From Desulfonema limicola (GTDB lineage Bacteria; Desulfobacterota; Desulfobacteria; Desulfobacterales; Desulfosalsimonadaceae), in assembly GCA_020722245.1 (NCBI GenBank), contig DYLE01000001.1:1-46753 (forward strand): a stretch of DNA of 46,753 nucleotides, written 5' to 3'. The notes beneath the pieces are model-generated. The model was not told where the DNA came from, did not search any database, and saw nothing but the letters and a program-made list of their open reading frames with translations. The translations under genes were made by a program, and so were the position numbers. Shown here one piece after another: positions 32,737 to 41,510 of the stretch. Numbering within the stretch: the stretch's first letter is position 1; each line of letters opens with the position of its first letter.

Positions 32737-35469
32737 TTAAATTTTAAACAGTTTTCCGATAAGCTGGGATTTCATGACATCCCCCTCGATTTTGAGCTTT
32801 CCGGATGTAAAGGCCTTCATGGGATCCAGCTTTCCGGAAACCATATCCAGAAAATCGGCTTCGGCCATGTTCAAGGTGCAGGTGGGCTTGTCCGCCTTGC
32901 CGGCCTCCACCGTGCACTTGGCGTCCGCAACCTTCACCACCCAGCTGCCGCCGCCGCTTCCGGATATATGATACTGGAAGGTGACGTCCACTCCCGCCGC
33001 GGCAGATGCGTTAAAGGCGGTCGGCATTTTATCAAAGACCTCCTTGACGGTGACTCCGGCAGAGGGCTTTGAGCCGGCCTCTTCTTTTTTCGCGCCACTT
33101 TCTTTGGGCGTCAGCAGGTCAAAGAGCGCTGAATTGAGATCCGTAAACTCCTTGGCGCCCTCCATGGCGCTGATTTTATCGATGTTCTCGTCGATCTGTT
33201 CGGGGGTCGGCGGGTTCTGCGCGTCTCCGAGCTGAACCCCGGCGCTGGTGAGCACCGCGGCCCTGTTGAAGTAGCCCATGCCGGCGTTGAAGATTTTTCC
33301 GGTTTCCGTGCAGTTATCGCTGCACAGATACAACACCATGGGGGCGACGAACTCCGGTTTCATTTTTACGAATATCTCCGGCGGCATGATGTCCTCGGTG
33401 AGCCGGGATCCGGCCAGGGGCGCGATGGTGTTGACCTTGATGTCATACTTCGCCCCTTCCAGCTTTAAGGTGTTCATGAACCCGACCAGGGCCATTTTCG
33501 CCGAGGAGTAGTTGGTTTGTCCGAAATTGCCGTAGAGCCCGGCCGCGGAGGTGGTCATGATGATGCGGCCGAACCCGTTATCCCGCATGACCTTGAAGGC
33601 GGGCTTTGTCACGTTATAGGCGCCGTTTAAATGCACCGCCAGAACCGCCGCCCAGTTTTCCGGTTCCATCTTGACAAAGCTTTTGTCTCTTAGAATGCCG
33701 GCGTTGTTGATCAGGATGTCCACCCGGCCGAAGGCATCCAGGGCGGTTTTTACGATGGCCTCACCGCCTTCGGGGGTGGCGACGTTGTCGTAGCTGGCCA
33801 CGGCCTTGCCGCCCAGATCCTGGATTTCTTTTACGACCTTGTCCGCCGGGGAGCTGGAGCCTGCGCCGGTGCCGTCCCTGGCGCCGCCCAGATCATTGAC
33901 CACCACCGATGCCCCCCGTTTGGCAAGTTCCAGGGCGTAGACCCGTCCGAGACCGCCTCCGGCCCCGGTCACAATGGCCACACGGCCGTCAAACCGGATT
34001 TTTTTCATTTCCTCCGCAGCCCCGGGAATCGGCGCGGCTTTCCAGAAATAGTTGACAAAGCCGCGTTCCTCGTCTTCGTTGCGTTTTCGAAATACCATCT
34101 GTACCGGAAGCCCGACCTTTAACTCCTCCAAGGTGCAGTCCGTAAAGTCGGCCATAAACCGGCCGCCGCCTTCAAACTGAATCATTCCGTATTTATGGGG
34201 CGGCTCAACGGAAACCGCCAGCATGTCTCCGGTAAAGGTTTTAACCTTTGCCGGAATATCCGCGAACTCGTAGTCATCCTGACTGTGCCGGGCGGTGCAC
34301 GCGGGATTGACGCAGACGTCGGTTTTGGGAAACTGCGGCGTTCCACAGACCCGGCATTTGCCGCCCACAAGCCCCAGCAGCATCTTACGCCGTCTCCACA
34401 GGGTCGTCAACGCGGTCTGGGTTTCCGCCTCGGCCCGGATCCCCATTTCCGGATGAAGGAGGTCCCTGAATTTAAGGAATTTGAGGTAATTGTCCGTGGT
34501 TTCCTTATGCTCCAGGGTGCGTTTGAATTTGTTGCGTTCAGGCATCTTGGCGATGTTTGGGGTGACCTCGAAAAGAAACGCGCTGCATCCCTGGCCGAAG
34601 CTGGCCATGACGATCTTATCGCCGGGTTTGGCCTCGTCTAATGCCGCGGTCATCATCAACAGGGGATGGGCGGTACCGGTCTCACCGCAGACCTCATGCA
34701 GGTTGTCGATCACCTTGTCCGGCGAGGCGCCGAGCTTTTTGGCGATGTTTTTGTGCTCCGCCTTGAAGAAACACGGATACACCAGTTTATTGACATCCTG
34801 GATGGTGATATTGAGCTTTTTGAAAAGGCCGTTCACCGCCTCAGGAATGATCTTGGCGTATCCTTCATCCCGGACCCAGCGTTCCTCCCAGGTGTAGTCG
34901 TATTTTTTGAAGGCGCCCCGGTAGTGGTCCACAAAATCATAGGAAACCGAGTAGGACCCCTTGTATTCGGCGATGACATTGGTATCGCCGATCATAAACG
35001 AGGCGGCCCCATCGCCGAACCACATCTCATAAAAATAGGCCGGCTTGGTTTCCCTCTTGTCCGAGGCGGTTACCAGAACGCTTTTTCGTTCCCCTCCTTT
35101 AACCGATTCGAGAGCGCTCAAAAGCGCGTTGGTCCCCGCTTTCTGGGAAGATGTAAAGTCAGAGGTGACGATATCGCTTCTGAGATTCAAGGCGGTGGAG
35201 ACGATCCCGGCGTTCTGACGGTCCGCAAACGGCAGGGTGGTGGAGGCGAGAAACAGGCCGTCGATTTTCTTTTTGTCCATGCCCTTCAAACAATCCCGGG
35301 AGGCCGCCACCGCCATGGTGACGGCGTCTTCGTCCCAGTAGCACATGGAGCGTTCACCCTGGGCCACCATGATCACCGCAGGGGCGAACCATCCGATGCT
35401 CTGGAATATCGACATACGGTTGAGTCTCAAGCGGGGGATATAGGCGCCGTAAGATGTGATTCCAATCAT
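32737..35469 (-). CDS. Multidomain fusion: HMG-CoA-synthase-like - DUF35 - SDR dehydrogenase - SCP2
   Basis: 910 residues. About 1-320 is a thiolase-fold domain like archaeal HMG-CoA synthase (GITSYGAYIPRLRL; GETGTAHPLLMMTAALDEAK; SFGQGCSAFLFEV). About 365-480 is a DUF35 unit: a zinc ribbon (CRVCG...CVNPAC) plus OB fold. About 490-740 is a short-chain dehydrogenase of MFE-2 type with TGAGGGLG, NNAG, TTSAAG and TNYSSAK, so Ser-Tyr-Lys is intact. About 800-910 is an SCP2 domain. The synthase nucleophile, Cys in the archaeal FACKAGT motif, is Gln109 here (TSSQKAGT; codon CAG, 35145-35143), so condensation by the usual route is unlikely. The SDR-SCP2 half closely resembles that of the next upstream gene. 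GAGGAG lies before the ATG. Confidence 0.85.
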   Translation of the reverse strand: MIGITSYGAYIPRLRLNRMSIFQSIGWFAPAVIMVAQGERSMCYWDEDAVTMAVAASRDCLKGMDKKKIDGLFLASTTLPFADRQNAGIVSTALNLRSDIVTSDFTSSQKAGTNALLSALESVKGGERKSVLVTASDKRETKPAYFYEMWFGDGAASFMIGDTNVIAEYKGSYSVSYDFVDHYRGAFKKYDYTWEERWVRDEGYAKIIPEAVNGLFKKLNITIQDVNKLVYPCFFKAEHKNIAKKLGASPDKVIDNLHEVCGETGTAHPLLMMTAALDEAKPGDKIVMASFGQGCSAFLFEVTPNIAKMPERNKFKRTLEHKETTDNYLKFLKFRDLLHPEMGIRAEAETQTALTTLWRRRKMLLGLVGGKCRVCGTPQFPKTDVCVNPACTARHSQDDYEFADIPAKVKTFTGDMLAVSVEPPHKYGMIQFEGGGRFMADFTDCTLEELKVGLPVQMVFRKRNEDEERGFVNYFWKAAPIPGAAEEMKKIRFDGRVAIVTGAGGGLGRVYALELAKRGASVVVNDLGGARDGTGAGSSSPADKVVKEIQDLGGKAVASYDNVATPEGGEAIVKTALDAFGRVDILINNAGILRDKSFVKMEPENWAAVLAVHLNGAYNVTKPAFKVMRDNGFGRIIMTTSAAGLYGNFGQTNYSSAKMALVGFMNTLKLEGAKYDIKVNTIAPLAGSRLTEDIMPPEIFVKMKPEFVAPMVLYLCSDNCTETGKIFNAGMGYFNRAAVLTSAGVQLGDAQNPPTPEQIDENIDKISAMEGAKEFTDLNSALFDLLTPKESGAKKEEAGSKPSAGVTVKEVFDKMPTAFNASAAAGVDVTFQYHISGSGGGSWVVKVADAKCTVEAGKADKPTCTLNMAEADFLDMVSGKLDPMKAFTSGKLKIEGDVMKSQLIGKLFKI

Positions 35470-35521
35470 TTTTTCTTCTCCTCTTTTTTAGGGTCGTATA
35501 TCGGTTGAACAGGCTATTTAT

Positions 35522-37627
35522 TCATAGCTTAAACAGTTTTCCAATAAGCTGGGATTTCATGACATCCCCTTCGATTTTCAGCTTTCCGGAGGTATAGGCC
35601 TGCATGGCGGGGAGCACCCCGTTGATCATATCCAGAAAATCCTTGTCCGCCATTTTCAGGGTGCAGGTCGGCTTGCTATGCACCCCGGGCTCGATCGTGC
35701 AGGATCCGTCCTTGACGCTGCAGTGCCAGTCCCCGCCGTTGGCCCCCGAGATATGATATTGGAAGACCACGTCTACACCCTTGGCGGCCTCCGGGTTAAA
35801 CGCCGCCGGCATGGCCTTGAACACATCGGCGGTGGAGGTCAGTTTGGCGCCGGCCTCAGCCTGGGGCTTTGCCGGTGCGCTAAAGGCGTTCATGACGTCC
35901 CCCACCTGTTCGTTTAATTCAAAATACAACTTTCCACCCTTCAACGAAGCAACCTTGTCGAACCGGCCGACCACATCTTCCACGGAGGGCGGGTTGACGC
36001 CGTCCCCGATAACCACCCCGGGTCCGGTGATGACCGCGGCCCGGTTGAAGAATCCCATACCGGCGTTATAAATATTCCCGTTGACCTTGCATTTTTCAGA
36101 ACAGAGGTATAGCACCATGGGGGAGACGAATTCCGGCTTCATCTTTTCAAAAAGCTCGGGCGGCATCACGTCCTCGGTCAGGCGGGAGGCCGCGATGGGG
36201 GCGATGGTGTTGACCTTGATGTCGTACTTGGCCCCCTCCAGTTTGAGGGTGTTCATGAAACCCACCAGGCCCATCTTGGCGGAGGAGTAGTTGGTCTGGC
36301 CGAAATTGCCGTAGAGCCCGGCCGCAGAGGTCGTCATGAGGATCCGGCCGTAGCCGTTTTCCCGCATCACCTTGAAAGCGGGGCGGGTCACGTTATACGC
36401 GCCGTTCAGATGAACGTTCAAGACCGCCTGCCAGTTTTCAGGCTCCATTTTCAGAAAACTCTTATCGCGAAGGATCCCCGCGTTGTTGATCAGAATATCG
36501 ACCTTTCCGAATGCGTCTATGGCGGTTTTTACGATGGCCTCACCGCCTTCCGGGGTGGCGACGTTGTCGTAGCTGGCGACCGCCTCCCCGCCCAGCGCCT
36601 TGATCTCTTCCACCACCTTGTCCGCCGGACCCTTGTCCTTGCCGGATCCGTCCCGGGTTCCGCCCAGGTCATTGACCACCACCTTTGCGCCCCGCCTGGC
36701 CAGGTCGAGGGCATAGATCCTTCCGAGGCCGCCTCCGGCGCCGGTGACAATGGCCACCCGTCCGTCAAAACGGATTTCATCCTTGGGCATGTCGCCGTAT
36801 TCAAACAGTCCGTTGGTGATGACCTCCTCACCGGTTTTGGCATTGATGGTTTTCCAGAGGACCTTTCCCTCCTCGATCTTCCAGATCTGCGTCTTGATGG
36901 GGTCGCCGGGATACAGCGGTTTGGAGAACCGGCATTTCAACCGTCTGACCTTTTCCGGCGCTCCGGGAGTCAGGTTTTGCATCAGCGCCCGGCAGGCATA
37001 CCCGTAGGTGCACAGACCGTGCATGATCGGTTTTTCAAAACCCGCCATTTTGGCAAAATCCTGGTCCACGTGAAGGGCGAAGAGATCGCCGGACAACCGG
37101 TAAAGCAGGGGCTGGTTCTGATTGGGATGGGCCTCCACCTCGAAATCCGGCTTTTTTTTCGGAAATTCTAATGTGTCCTTTGGGGCCGCTTCACCGCCGA
37201 ATCCGCCGTCCAGCCGGGCAAAAATGGTCAGCACACTGGTGAAGAGTTTTTTACCGTTCGCATCAAAGGTGTCGCTTTCACCGATGACCAGGGCTCCTTT
37301 CCCCTTTCCCTTGTCGTACATGTGGGTGATTTTTCCTGCGGTGACCAGCTTCCCCTCGGTGGGAATCGGCCGGTGAAAGATCAGATCCTGTTCCCCGTGC
37401 AGGATACCGGCCAGGTTGACGTTGGCGTTGATTCCGATATGGGTCAGAAATTCAAAGATCGAGGCGATGGAAAACGTCGGAATCACCTTCAGGTTTTTCT
37501 CGTAGGTAAACTCGGGTTCTGAATAGCCGGCGCCGATCCCCAGGGCATACAGGATAACATCCTTCCAGGTGTAGTCCTTGGAGATGGGTCCGATGGGTTT
37601 TCCTACCGCGTCAAGGTTAAGCGCCAT
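35522..37627 (-). CDS. MFE-2-like protein: MaoC/hydratase-2 - SDR dehydrogenase - SCP2
   Basis: 701 residues with the three activities of peroxisomal multifunctional enzyme type 2, in the order hydratase, dehydrogenase, SCP2. About 1-280 is a double hot-dog enoyl-CoA hydratase 2; 286-540 is a (3R)-hydroxyacyl-CoA dehydrogenase-type SDR with TGAGGGLG and TNYSSAK; 596-701 is SCP2. The hydratase motif reads SGDLFALHVD: Asp181 and His186 are kept, but the Asn of the eukaryotic GDxNPLH motif is Phe183. I choose the ATG at 37627 because AAGGAGG sits 7 bases upstream; the ATG at 37633 is too close to it. First gene of the operon, behind a consensus-like promoter. Confidence 0.87.
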   Translation of the reverse strand: MALNLDAVGKPIGPISKDYTWKDVILYALGIGAGYSEPEFTYEKNLKVIPTFSIASIFEFLTHIGINANVNLAGILHGEQDLIFHRPIPTEGKLVTAGKITHMYDKGKGKGALVIGESDTFDANGKKLFTSVLTIFARLDGGFGGEAAPKDTLEFPKKKPDFEVEAHPNQNQPLLYRLSGDLFALHVDQDFAKMAGFEKPIMHGLCTYGYACRALMQNLTPGAPEKVRRLKCRFSKPLYPGDPIKTQIWKIEEGKVLWKTINAKTGEEVITNGLFEYGDMPKDEIRFDGRVAIVTGAGGGLGRIYALDLARRGAKVVVNDLGGTRDGSGKDKGPADKVVEEIKALGGEAVASYDNVATPEGGEAIVKTAIDAFGKVDILINNAGILRDKSFLKMEPENWQAVLNVHLNGAYNVTRPAFKVMRENGYGRILMTTSAAGLYGNFGQTNYSSAKMGLVGFMNTLKLEGAKYDIKVNTIAPIAASRLTEDVMPPELFEKMKPEFVSPMVLYLCSEKCKVNGNIYNAGMGFFNRAAVITGPGVVIGDGVNPPSVEDVVGRFDKVASLKGGKLYFELNEQVGDVMNAFSAPAKPQAEAGAKLTSTADVFKAMPAAFNPEAAKGVDVVFQYHISGANGGDWHCSVKDGSCTIEPGVHSKPTCTLKMADKDFLDMINGVLPAMQAYTSGKLKIEGDVMKSQLIGKLFKL

Positions 37628-37737
37628 GTTCATTCCTCCTTACTGATATGGGTGAAAGGTTTTGTGGAAAAACAGGTTCGGCATCGTGCGGTGATAAGGT
37701 CCAAAGGCTGTTTATTCATAAGATTAATGTCGGTTGC

Positions 37738-37761
37738 GGAATATTCTAGTCAATTTATTCC
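37738..37761. promoter_or_regulatory. Candidate operator (inverted repeat)
   Basis: GGAATA and TATTCC are separated by 12 bases. The site lies about 10-30 bases after the expected start point of the leftward promoter, where a repressor could block it. The TetR gene at 40881 is the natural candidate; this is inference. Confidence 0.3.
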
Positions 37762-37777
37762 AACAAATGATGGGGAA

Positions 37778-37806
37778 ACTATAAGGCCTTTTTTTCCTCA
37801 TGTCAA
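37778..37806 (-). promoter_or_regulatory. Sigma70-type promoter of the MFE-2/thiolase operon
   Basis: On the - strand TTGACA (37806-37801, consensus), a 17-base spacer and TATAGT (37783-37778, five of six). The leader to the chosen ATG is about 145 bases. Confidence 0.6.
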
Positions 37807-37849
37807 AAGTTTTTTTTATTTTTTGCGCCGGCCTTGTCAAAAATCCTTG

Positions 37850-37878
37850 TTGACTTGAAAAGGGTAAATCATTAAAGT
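37850..37878 (+). promoter_or_regulatory. Candidate promoter of the acyl-CoA ligase operon
   Basis: TTGACT (37850-37855), a 17-base spacer and TAAAGT (37873-37878, four of six). It points to the ligase ATG about 100 bases on. The palindrome CAATCGATTG (37901-37910) lies just after the expected start point. Confidence 0.4.
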
Positions 37879-37976
37879 GAGATCAATCAAATGATGGAAA
37901 CAATCGATTGAGGAAATCCGCGCCGTCGTTTTAACCCGATCACCCATGCAGAAGAAAAATCCGGCGGAGTTTACAC

Positions 37977-39677
37977 ATGACAAGCTATGCCCAACGACCC
38001 TGGCTGAAGCACTACGATCCCTGGGTCAGCGGCGAGATTGATGTTCCGAACAAGACCTATACGGATCTTCTGGAAGAGGGGCTTTCCTTTGCGCCCCAGC
38101 GGCCGGCCGTCTATTTTTTCGGAAAAACCATCACCTTTTCAGAGCTGGATGGGCTTTCCGCCCGGTTTGCCGAGTTTTTGACATCCCGCGGCTATGGCCC
38201 CGGCGATGTGGTCGGCATTCACCTGGTCAATATTCCCCAGTACCTCATCGTCCTGGCAGGGAGCCTGCGCGCCGGGTGTGCGGTGTCCGGTGTATCCTTT
38301 CTGCTGACCGCAAACGAAATGGCCCATCAGCTCAACGACTCGGGCGCAAGCCTGCTCGTGACCACGGATGCAAGCTTTGAGGAGAAGCTTTTTGCCATCA
38401 GCGACCGGCTTTCCGGCCTTAAGGATATCGTGGTCACCAACCTCGGTGATTTTTTGCCTCCTGTAAAAAGGCTTCTGGGGAGAATGTTAAAAAAGATACC
38501 TTCCGGAAAGGTTCTTCCGATGCCCGGCAAACAGGTTTTTCATCTTAATCGATTACTCCCTCTTTATTCGGGACGGTTTGAAAAGCCGAAGCTCACGCCC
38601 GAGGATGTCTGTTTGATTCAATATACCGGCGGAACCACCGGGCTTCCCAAGGGAACCCTTCTGACCCATCGGAACATCGTCGCCAATGTGACCCAGGCCC
38701 GGCAATGGACGGACCTAAAGCCTGAAGCTCATGATATCGGCCTGTCTGCGTTTCCTTTTTTTCATCTGGCCGGGCTGATGCTGGGGATGATGGCCTTGAG
38801 TTCTTCCGCGACCCAGTGCCTGATTCCGGATCCCAGGGACACAGGGCATATCTGCAAGCAGCTTCAAAAATACCATCCGACCCTGCTGGCCAATGTACCG
38901 ACCCTTTATCAGATGCTGCTTGCCGAGCCGGGGTTTCATCGCCTGGATTTTTCCGCATGCCGGCTTTGCATCTCCGGGGCCGCCCCCTTTGCCGAGGAGG
39001 CCATCACGGCGCTCGAGTCGGTGGTGGGGAAGGGGAAGGTGATGGAGGTCTATGGAATGACGGAAACCAGCCCCCTCCTCACCATGAACCCGTTCTCCGG
39101 TAAAAAAAAGATCGGCACGGTGGGGATCCCCATTCAAAGCACGCAGGTGAAGCTGGTGGACCTTGAGACCGGCACCCGGGAGGTGCCTGTGGGGGAGGCC
39201 GGAGAGCTGATCGCCCGCGGGCCCCAGGTTATGGCCGGGTATAAGGACAAGCCCGCGGAGACCGACCACGCCCTTCGGGAGTTTGAGGGGGAAAAATGGC
39301 TCTACACCGGGGACGTGGCGGTGATGGACGAGGACGGGTACTTCACCATTGTGGACCGGACCAAGGATATGGTCAACGTAGGGGGGTACAAGGTGTTTTC
39401 GCGGGAGGTGGAGGAGGTGCTCTACCAGCACAAGCAGATCGCCTTCTGCGCCGTTATCGGCAGGCCGAACCCCGGGCGTCCCGGAAGCGAACGGGTCGTC
39501 GCCGTTATTCAACCGGCCGGGGATTTTCAAAAGCTGGATAAACCCCGATTAGAAAAAGAAATTCTGGATTTCTGCCGCAAAACCCTGGCCCCTTACAAGG
39601 TTCCCCGGGTGGTGGAGTTTGTCGAATCCATACCGCTTACCAGCGTCGGCAAGGTGGATAAAAAGGCGCTTCGCTGA
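37977..39677 (+). CDS. Acyl-CoA synthetase (AMP-forming), fatty-acid/branched-acid type
   Basis: 566 residues of the ANL superfamily: ATP P-loop YTGGTTGLPKGTLLTH (about 216-231), YGMTETSP (near 357), YTGDVAVMDEDGYFTIVDR (near 442) and the C-terminal catalytic Lys in VGKVDKKALR. It converts a carboxylic acid plus ATP and CoA to acyl-CoA, AMP and PPi. The overall pattern is that of medium/long-chain ligases; the exact acid is unknown. No membrane span. The first gene of a rightward unit with a racemase/CoA-transferase and TetR, facing the MFE-2 operon, so it probably supplies that pathway's first CoA thioester. Confidence 0.9.
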   Translation: MTSYAQRPWLKHYDPWVSGEIDVPNKTYTDLLEEGLSFAPQRPAVYFFGKTITFSELDGLSARFAEFLTSRGYGPGDVVGIHLVNIPQYLIVLAGSLRAGCAVSGVSFLLTANEMAHQLNDSGASLLVTTDASFEEKLFAISDRLSGLKDIVVTNLGDFLPPVKRLLGRMLKKIPSGKVLPMPGKQVFHLNRLLPLYSGRFEKPKLTPEDVCLIQYTGGTTGLPKGTLLTHRNIVANVTQARQWTDLKPEAHDIGLSAFPFFHLAGLMLGMMALSSSATQCLIPDPRDTGHICKQLQKYHPTLLANVPTLYQMLLAEPGFHRLDFSACRLCISGAAPFAEEAITALESVVGKGKVMEVYGMTETSPLLTMNPFSGKKKIGTVGIPIQSTQVKLVDLETGTREVPVGEAGELIARGPQVMAGYKDKPAETDHALREFEGEKWLYTGDVAVMDEDGYFTIVDRTKDMVNVGGYKVFSREVEEVLYQHKQIAFCAVIGRPNPGRPGSERVVAVIQPAGDFQKLDKPRLEKEILDFCRKTLAPYKVPRVVEFVESIPLTSVGKVDKKALR

Positions 39678-39707
39678 ACCTCATTGATATCGCCAGTGGG
39701 AGGAAAC

Positions 39708-40853
39708 ATGTTGAAAGCAGGAGCTTTAAGCGGAATCACCGTTGTAGACATCTCCCGGCTGCTGCCGGGTCCGTTTTGCACCATGATCCTGGCGGACCAC
39801 GGCGCGCGGGTGATCGCCATTGAGGACCGGCGCTATGCCGCGGAAGCCGGCGCGACCTTTACGGTGCTGCGCAACAAGTCGCACATGACCCTGAACCTGA
39901 AAACAGAGGCCGGCCGCGCCATTTTTTTTGATCTGATCAAAAGAGCCGATGTGATTGTGGAGGGGTTTCGGCCCGGGGTCGCCGGTCGGTTGGGGGTGGA
40001 TTACGAATCCGTGTCCGCAGTGAATTCAAGGATCATCTACTGCTCCATCACCGGCTACGGGCAGAACGGACCCTGCCGGGAGGTGGCCGGCCATGACGTG
40101 AACTATTTAAGCGTCGCCGGTGTTCTGGATCTGATCGGCGAAAAGAACCGCCCTCCGTCCATTCCGGGGATTCAGATCGCGGATCTGACCGGCGGCATGA
40201 ACGCGGTGATCGGGATTCTTCTGGCCCTTTATGCGCGGGAAAAAACCGGAAAAGGGCAGTACATCGATATCTCCATGACCGACGGCAGCCTGAGCCTGAT
40301 GCCGCTGGCCCTGAGCTTTCGGCAGATCACCGGTTCGCCGGTTACGCGTTCGGATTCCATCCTGTCCCATAGGTATGCCTGCTACAACACCTATGAGACC
40401 GCCGATAAACGCTACCTCTCCATCGGCGCCGTGGAAAACCGGTTCTGGAAAAACCTGTGTGAATACTTTGGTGTTCCGGAGTATACCCCTTTGCAGTATG
40501 ATGATTCCCGAAGGGAGGAGATCATCGACTTTTACAGGCGAAAAATCAGGGAAAAAACCCTGGCCCAGTGGGAGAAGGAGTTCTCCCCCCTGGATATCTG
40601 CTGGGGGTCGGTGCGGACCCTGGAAGAGGCCTTGGAATCCTCGCTGTTTCAGGAAAGGGGGATGGTCGTGGAACTGAAAGAAAAAGACGGCCGCAGGTCC
40701 AGGGTGCTGGGAATCCCGGTCAAGCTGAGCCGTACCCCGGGGTCGGTGCGCACGCCTCCGCCGGGTTTCGGTGAGGATACCCATGACATCCTGCGCGAGC
40801 TGGGGTATACGGATGAAAAAATTCGCGACCTCTTCGATCAAGGGGTGGTCTGA
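39708..40853 (+). CDS. Family III CoA-transferase/alpha-methylacyl-CoA racemase (CaiB/BaiF family)
   Basis: 381 residues. Start ATG follows GGGAGGAAAC; 30 bases after the ligase. Family motifs are SRLLPGPFCTMILADHGA near the N-terminus, GRLGVDYESV, and SITGYGQNGP. Residues fitting alpha-methylacyl-CoA racemase are His129/Asp130 in GHDVNYLSVAG, Asp159 in QIADLTGG and Glu243 in GAVENRF (His126, Asp156, Glu241 in the Mycobacterium enzyme). The Asp could equally be the catalytic Asp of a CoA-transferase. With an MFE-2-like enzyme opposite, racemisation of 2-methyl-branched acyl-CoA is attractive, but CoA transfer cannot be excluded. Confidence 0.85.
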   Translation: MLKAGALSGITVVDISRLLPGPFCTMILADHGARVIAIEDRRYAAEAGATFTVLRNKSHMTLNLKTEAGRAIFFDLIKRADVIVEGFRPGVAGRLGVDYESVSAVNSRIIYCSITGYGQNGPCREVAGHDVNYLSVAGVLDLIGEKNRPPSIPGIQIADLTGGMNAVIGILLALYAREKTGKGQYIDISMTDGSLSLMPLALSFRQITGSPVTRSDSILSHRYACYNTYETADKRYLSIGAVENRFWKNLCEYFGVPEYTPLQYDDSRREEIIDFYRRKIREKTLAQWEKEFSPLDICWGSVRTLEEALESSLFQERGMVVELKEKDGRRSRVLGIPVKLSRTPGSVRTPPPGFGEDTHDILRELGYTDEKIRDLFDQGVV

Positions 40854-40880
40854 AAATATTATCATAAAGGGAAGAAATCA

Positions 40881-41498
40881 ATGACGTCATCACTTGAAAA
40901 GGCAAAACAGAATCCGGATTCCATGAAGGCAAGGATACTGACCGCGGCGCGCCGGATTTTCGGAGAATACGGTTTTCACGGCACCACCACGCGCATGATC
41001 GCCAAGGCGGTGGACATCGACATCTCCACCCTCTATTACCACTGGGGGGAAAAGGGGGACCTCTATGAGGCGGTGATCTGTGATATCAACGAAGGGCTTC
41101 GACAGAAGCTGATCGAGGTGGAGAAAATGATCAAGGGGCGTCCCCTGGCCGAGCGGATTGAGATCGCGGTGGAAGAGATGGCGGATTATTTGTTTGCAAA
41201 CCCGGAGATATCCAACCTTACCCTTTTTCGATATTTCACCAAGACCCGGCATAAAAGCCTGCTGGATTTCAGGGTGCCGGAATTCATCTCCGACATCGCC
41301 TATTCCATGGGGCTGTCCACGGACCGCAAGAACGTTCCGGTGGACGCGAAGATGAAGGTGTTATCCATCATGAACGCCATTCATAACTTTGTTTCCGGTG
41401 AGAATTTTTTCCGGCCCATGCTGAAACTGGACCGGGAAAGCTATATCAAGGAGGCCAAGGAAACCTTAAAGTTTTTCAACCTCTCCGCCTTTACCTAA
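40881..41498 (+). CDS. TetR/AcrR family transcriptional regulator
   Basis: 205 residues. The N-terminal helix-turn-helix is at about 15-60: RILTAARRIFGEYGFHGTTT, RMIAKAVDIDISTLYYHW and GEKGDLYEAV, the standard TetR layout. The C-terminal ligand domain is divergent. GGGAAGAAATCA precedes the ATG, 27 bases after the racemase-like gene, so it is co-transcribed. It probably represses its own operon and perhaps the divergent MFE-2 operon, with an acyl-CoA or acid as inducer, as many TetR proteins of fatty-acid operons do. The gene ends 12 bases from the convergent isomerase stop. Confidence 0.9.
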   Translation: MTSSLEKAKQNPDSMKARILTAARRIFGEYGFHGTTTRMIAKAVDIDISTLYYHWGEKGDLYEAVICDINEGLRQKLIEVEKMIKGRPLAERIEIAVEEMADYLFANPEISNLTLFRYFTKTRHKSLLDFRVPEFISDIAYSMGLSTDRKNVPVDAKMKVLSIMNAIHNFVSGENFFRPMLKLDRESYIKEAKETLKFFNLSAFT

Positions 41499-41510
41499 AA
41501 ATTTGCACTC

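Larger units (their letters stand above)
37634..37976. other. 343-base divergent control region of the acyl-CoA cluster
   Basis: An AT-rich region between the leftward MFE-2-like operon and the rightward ligase operon. It holds one good leftward and one fair rightward promoter, the inverted repeat at 37738-37761, and a second pair TCAATC (37883-37888) / GATTGA (37906-37911) that includes the perfect palindrome CAATCGATTG. No gene is seen. Confidence 0.6.
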
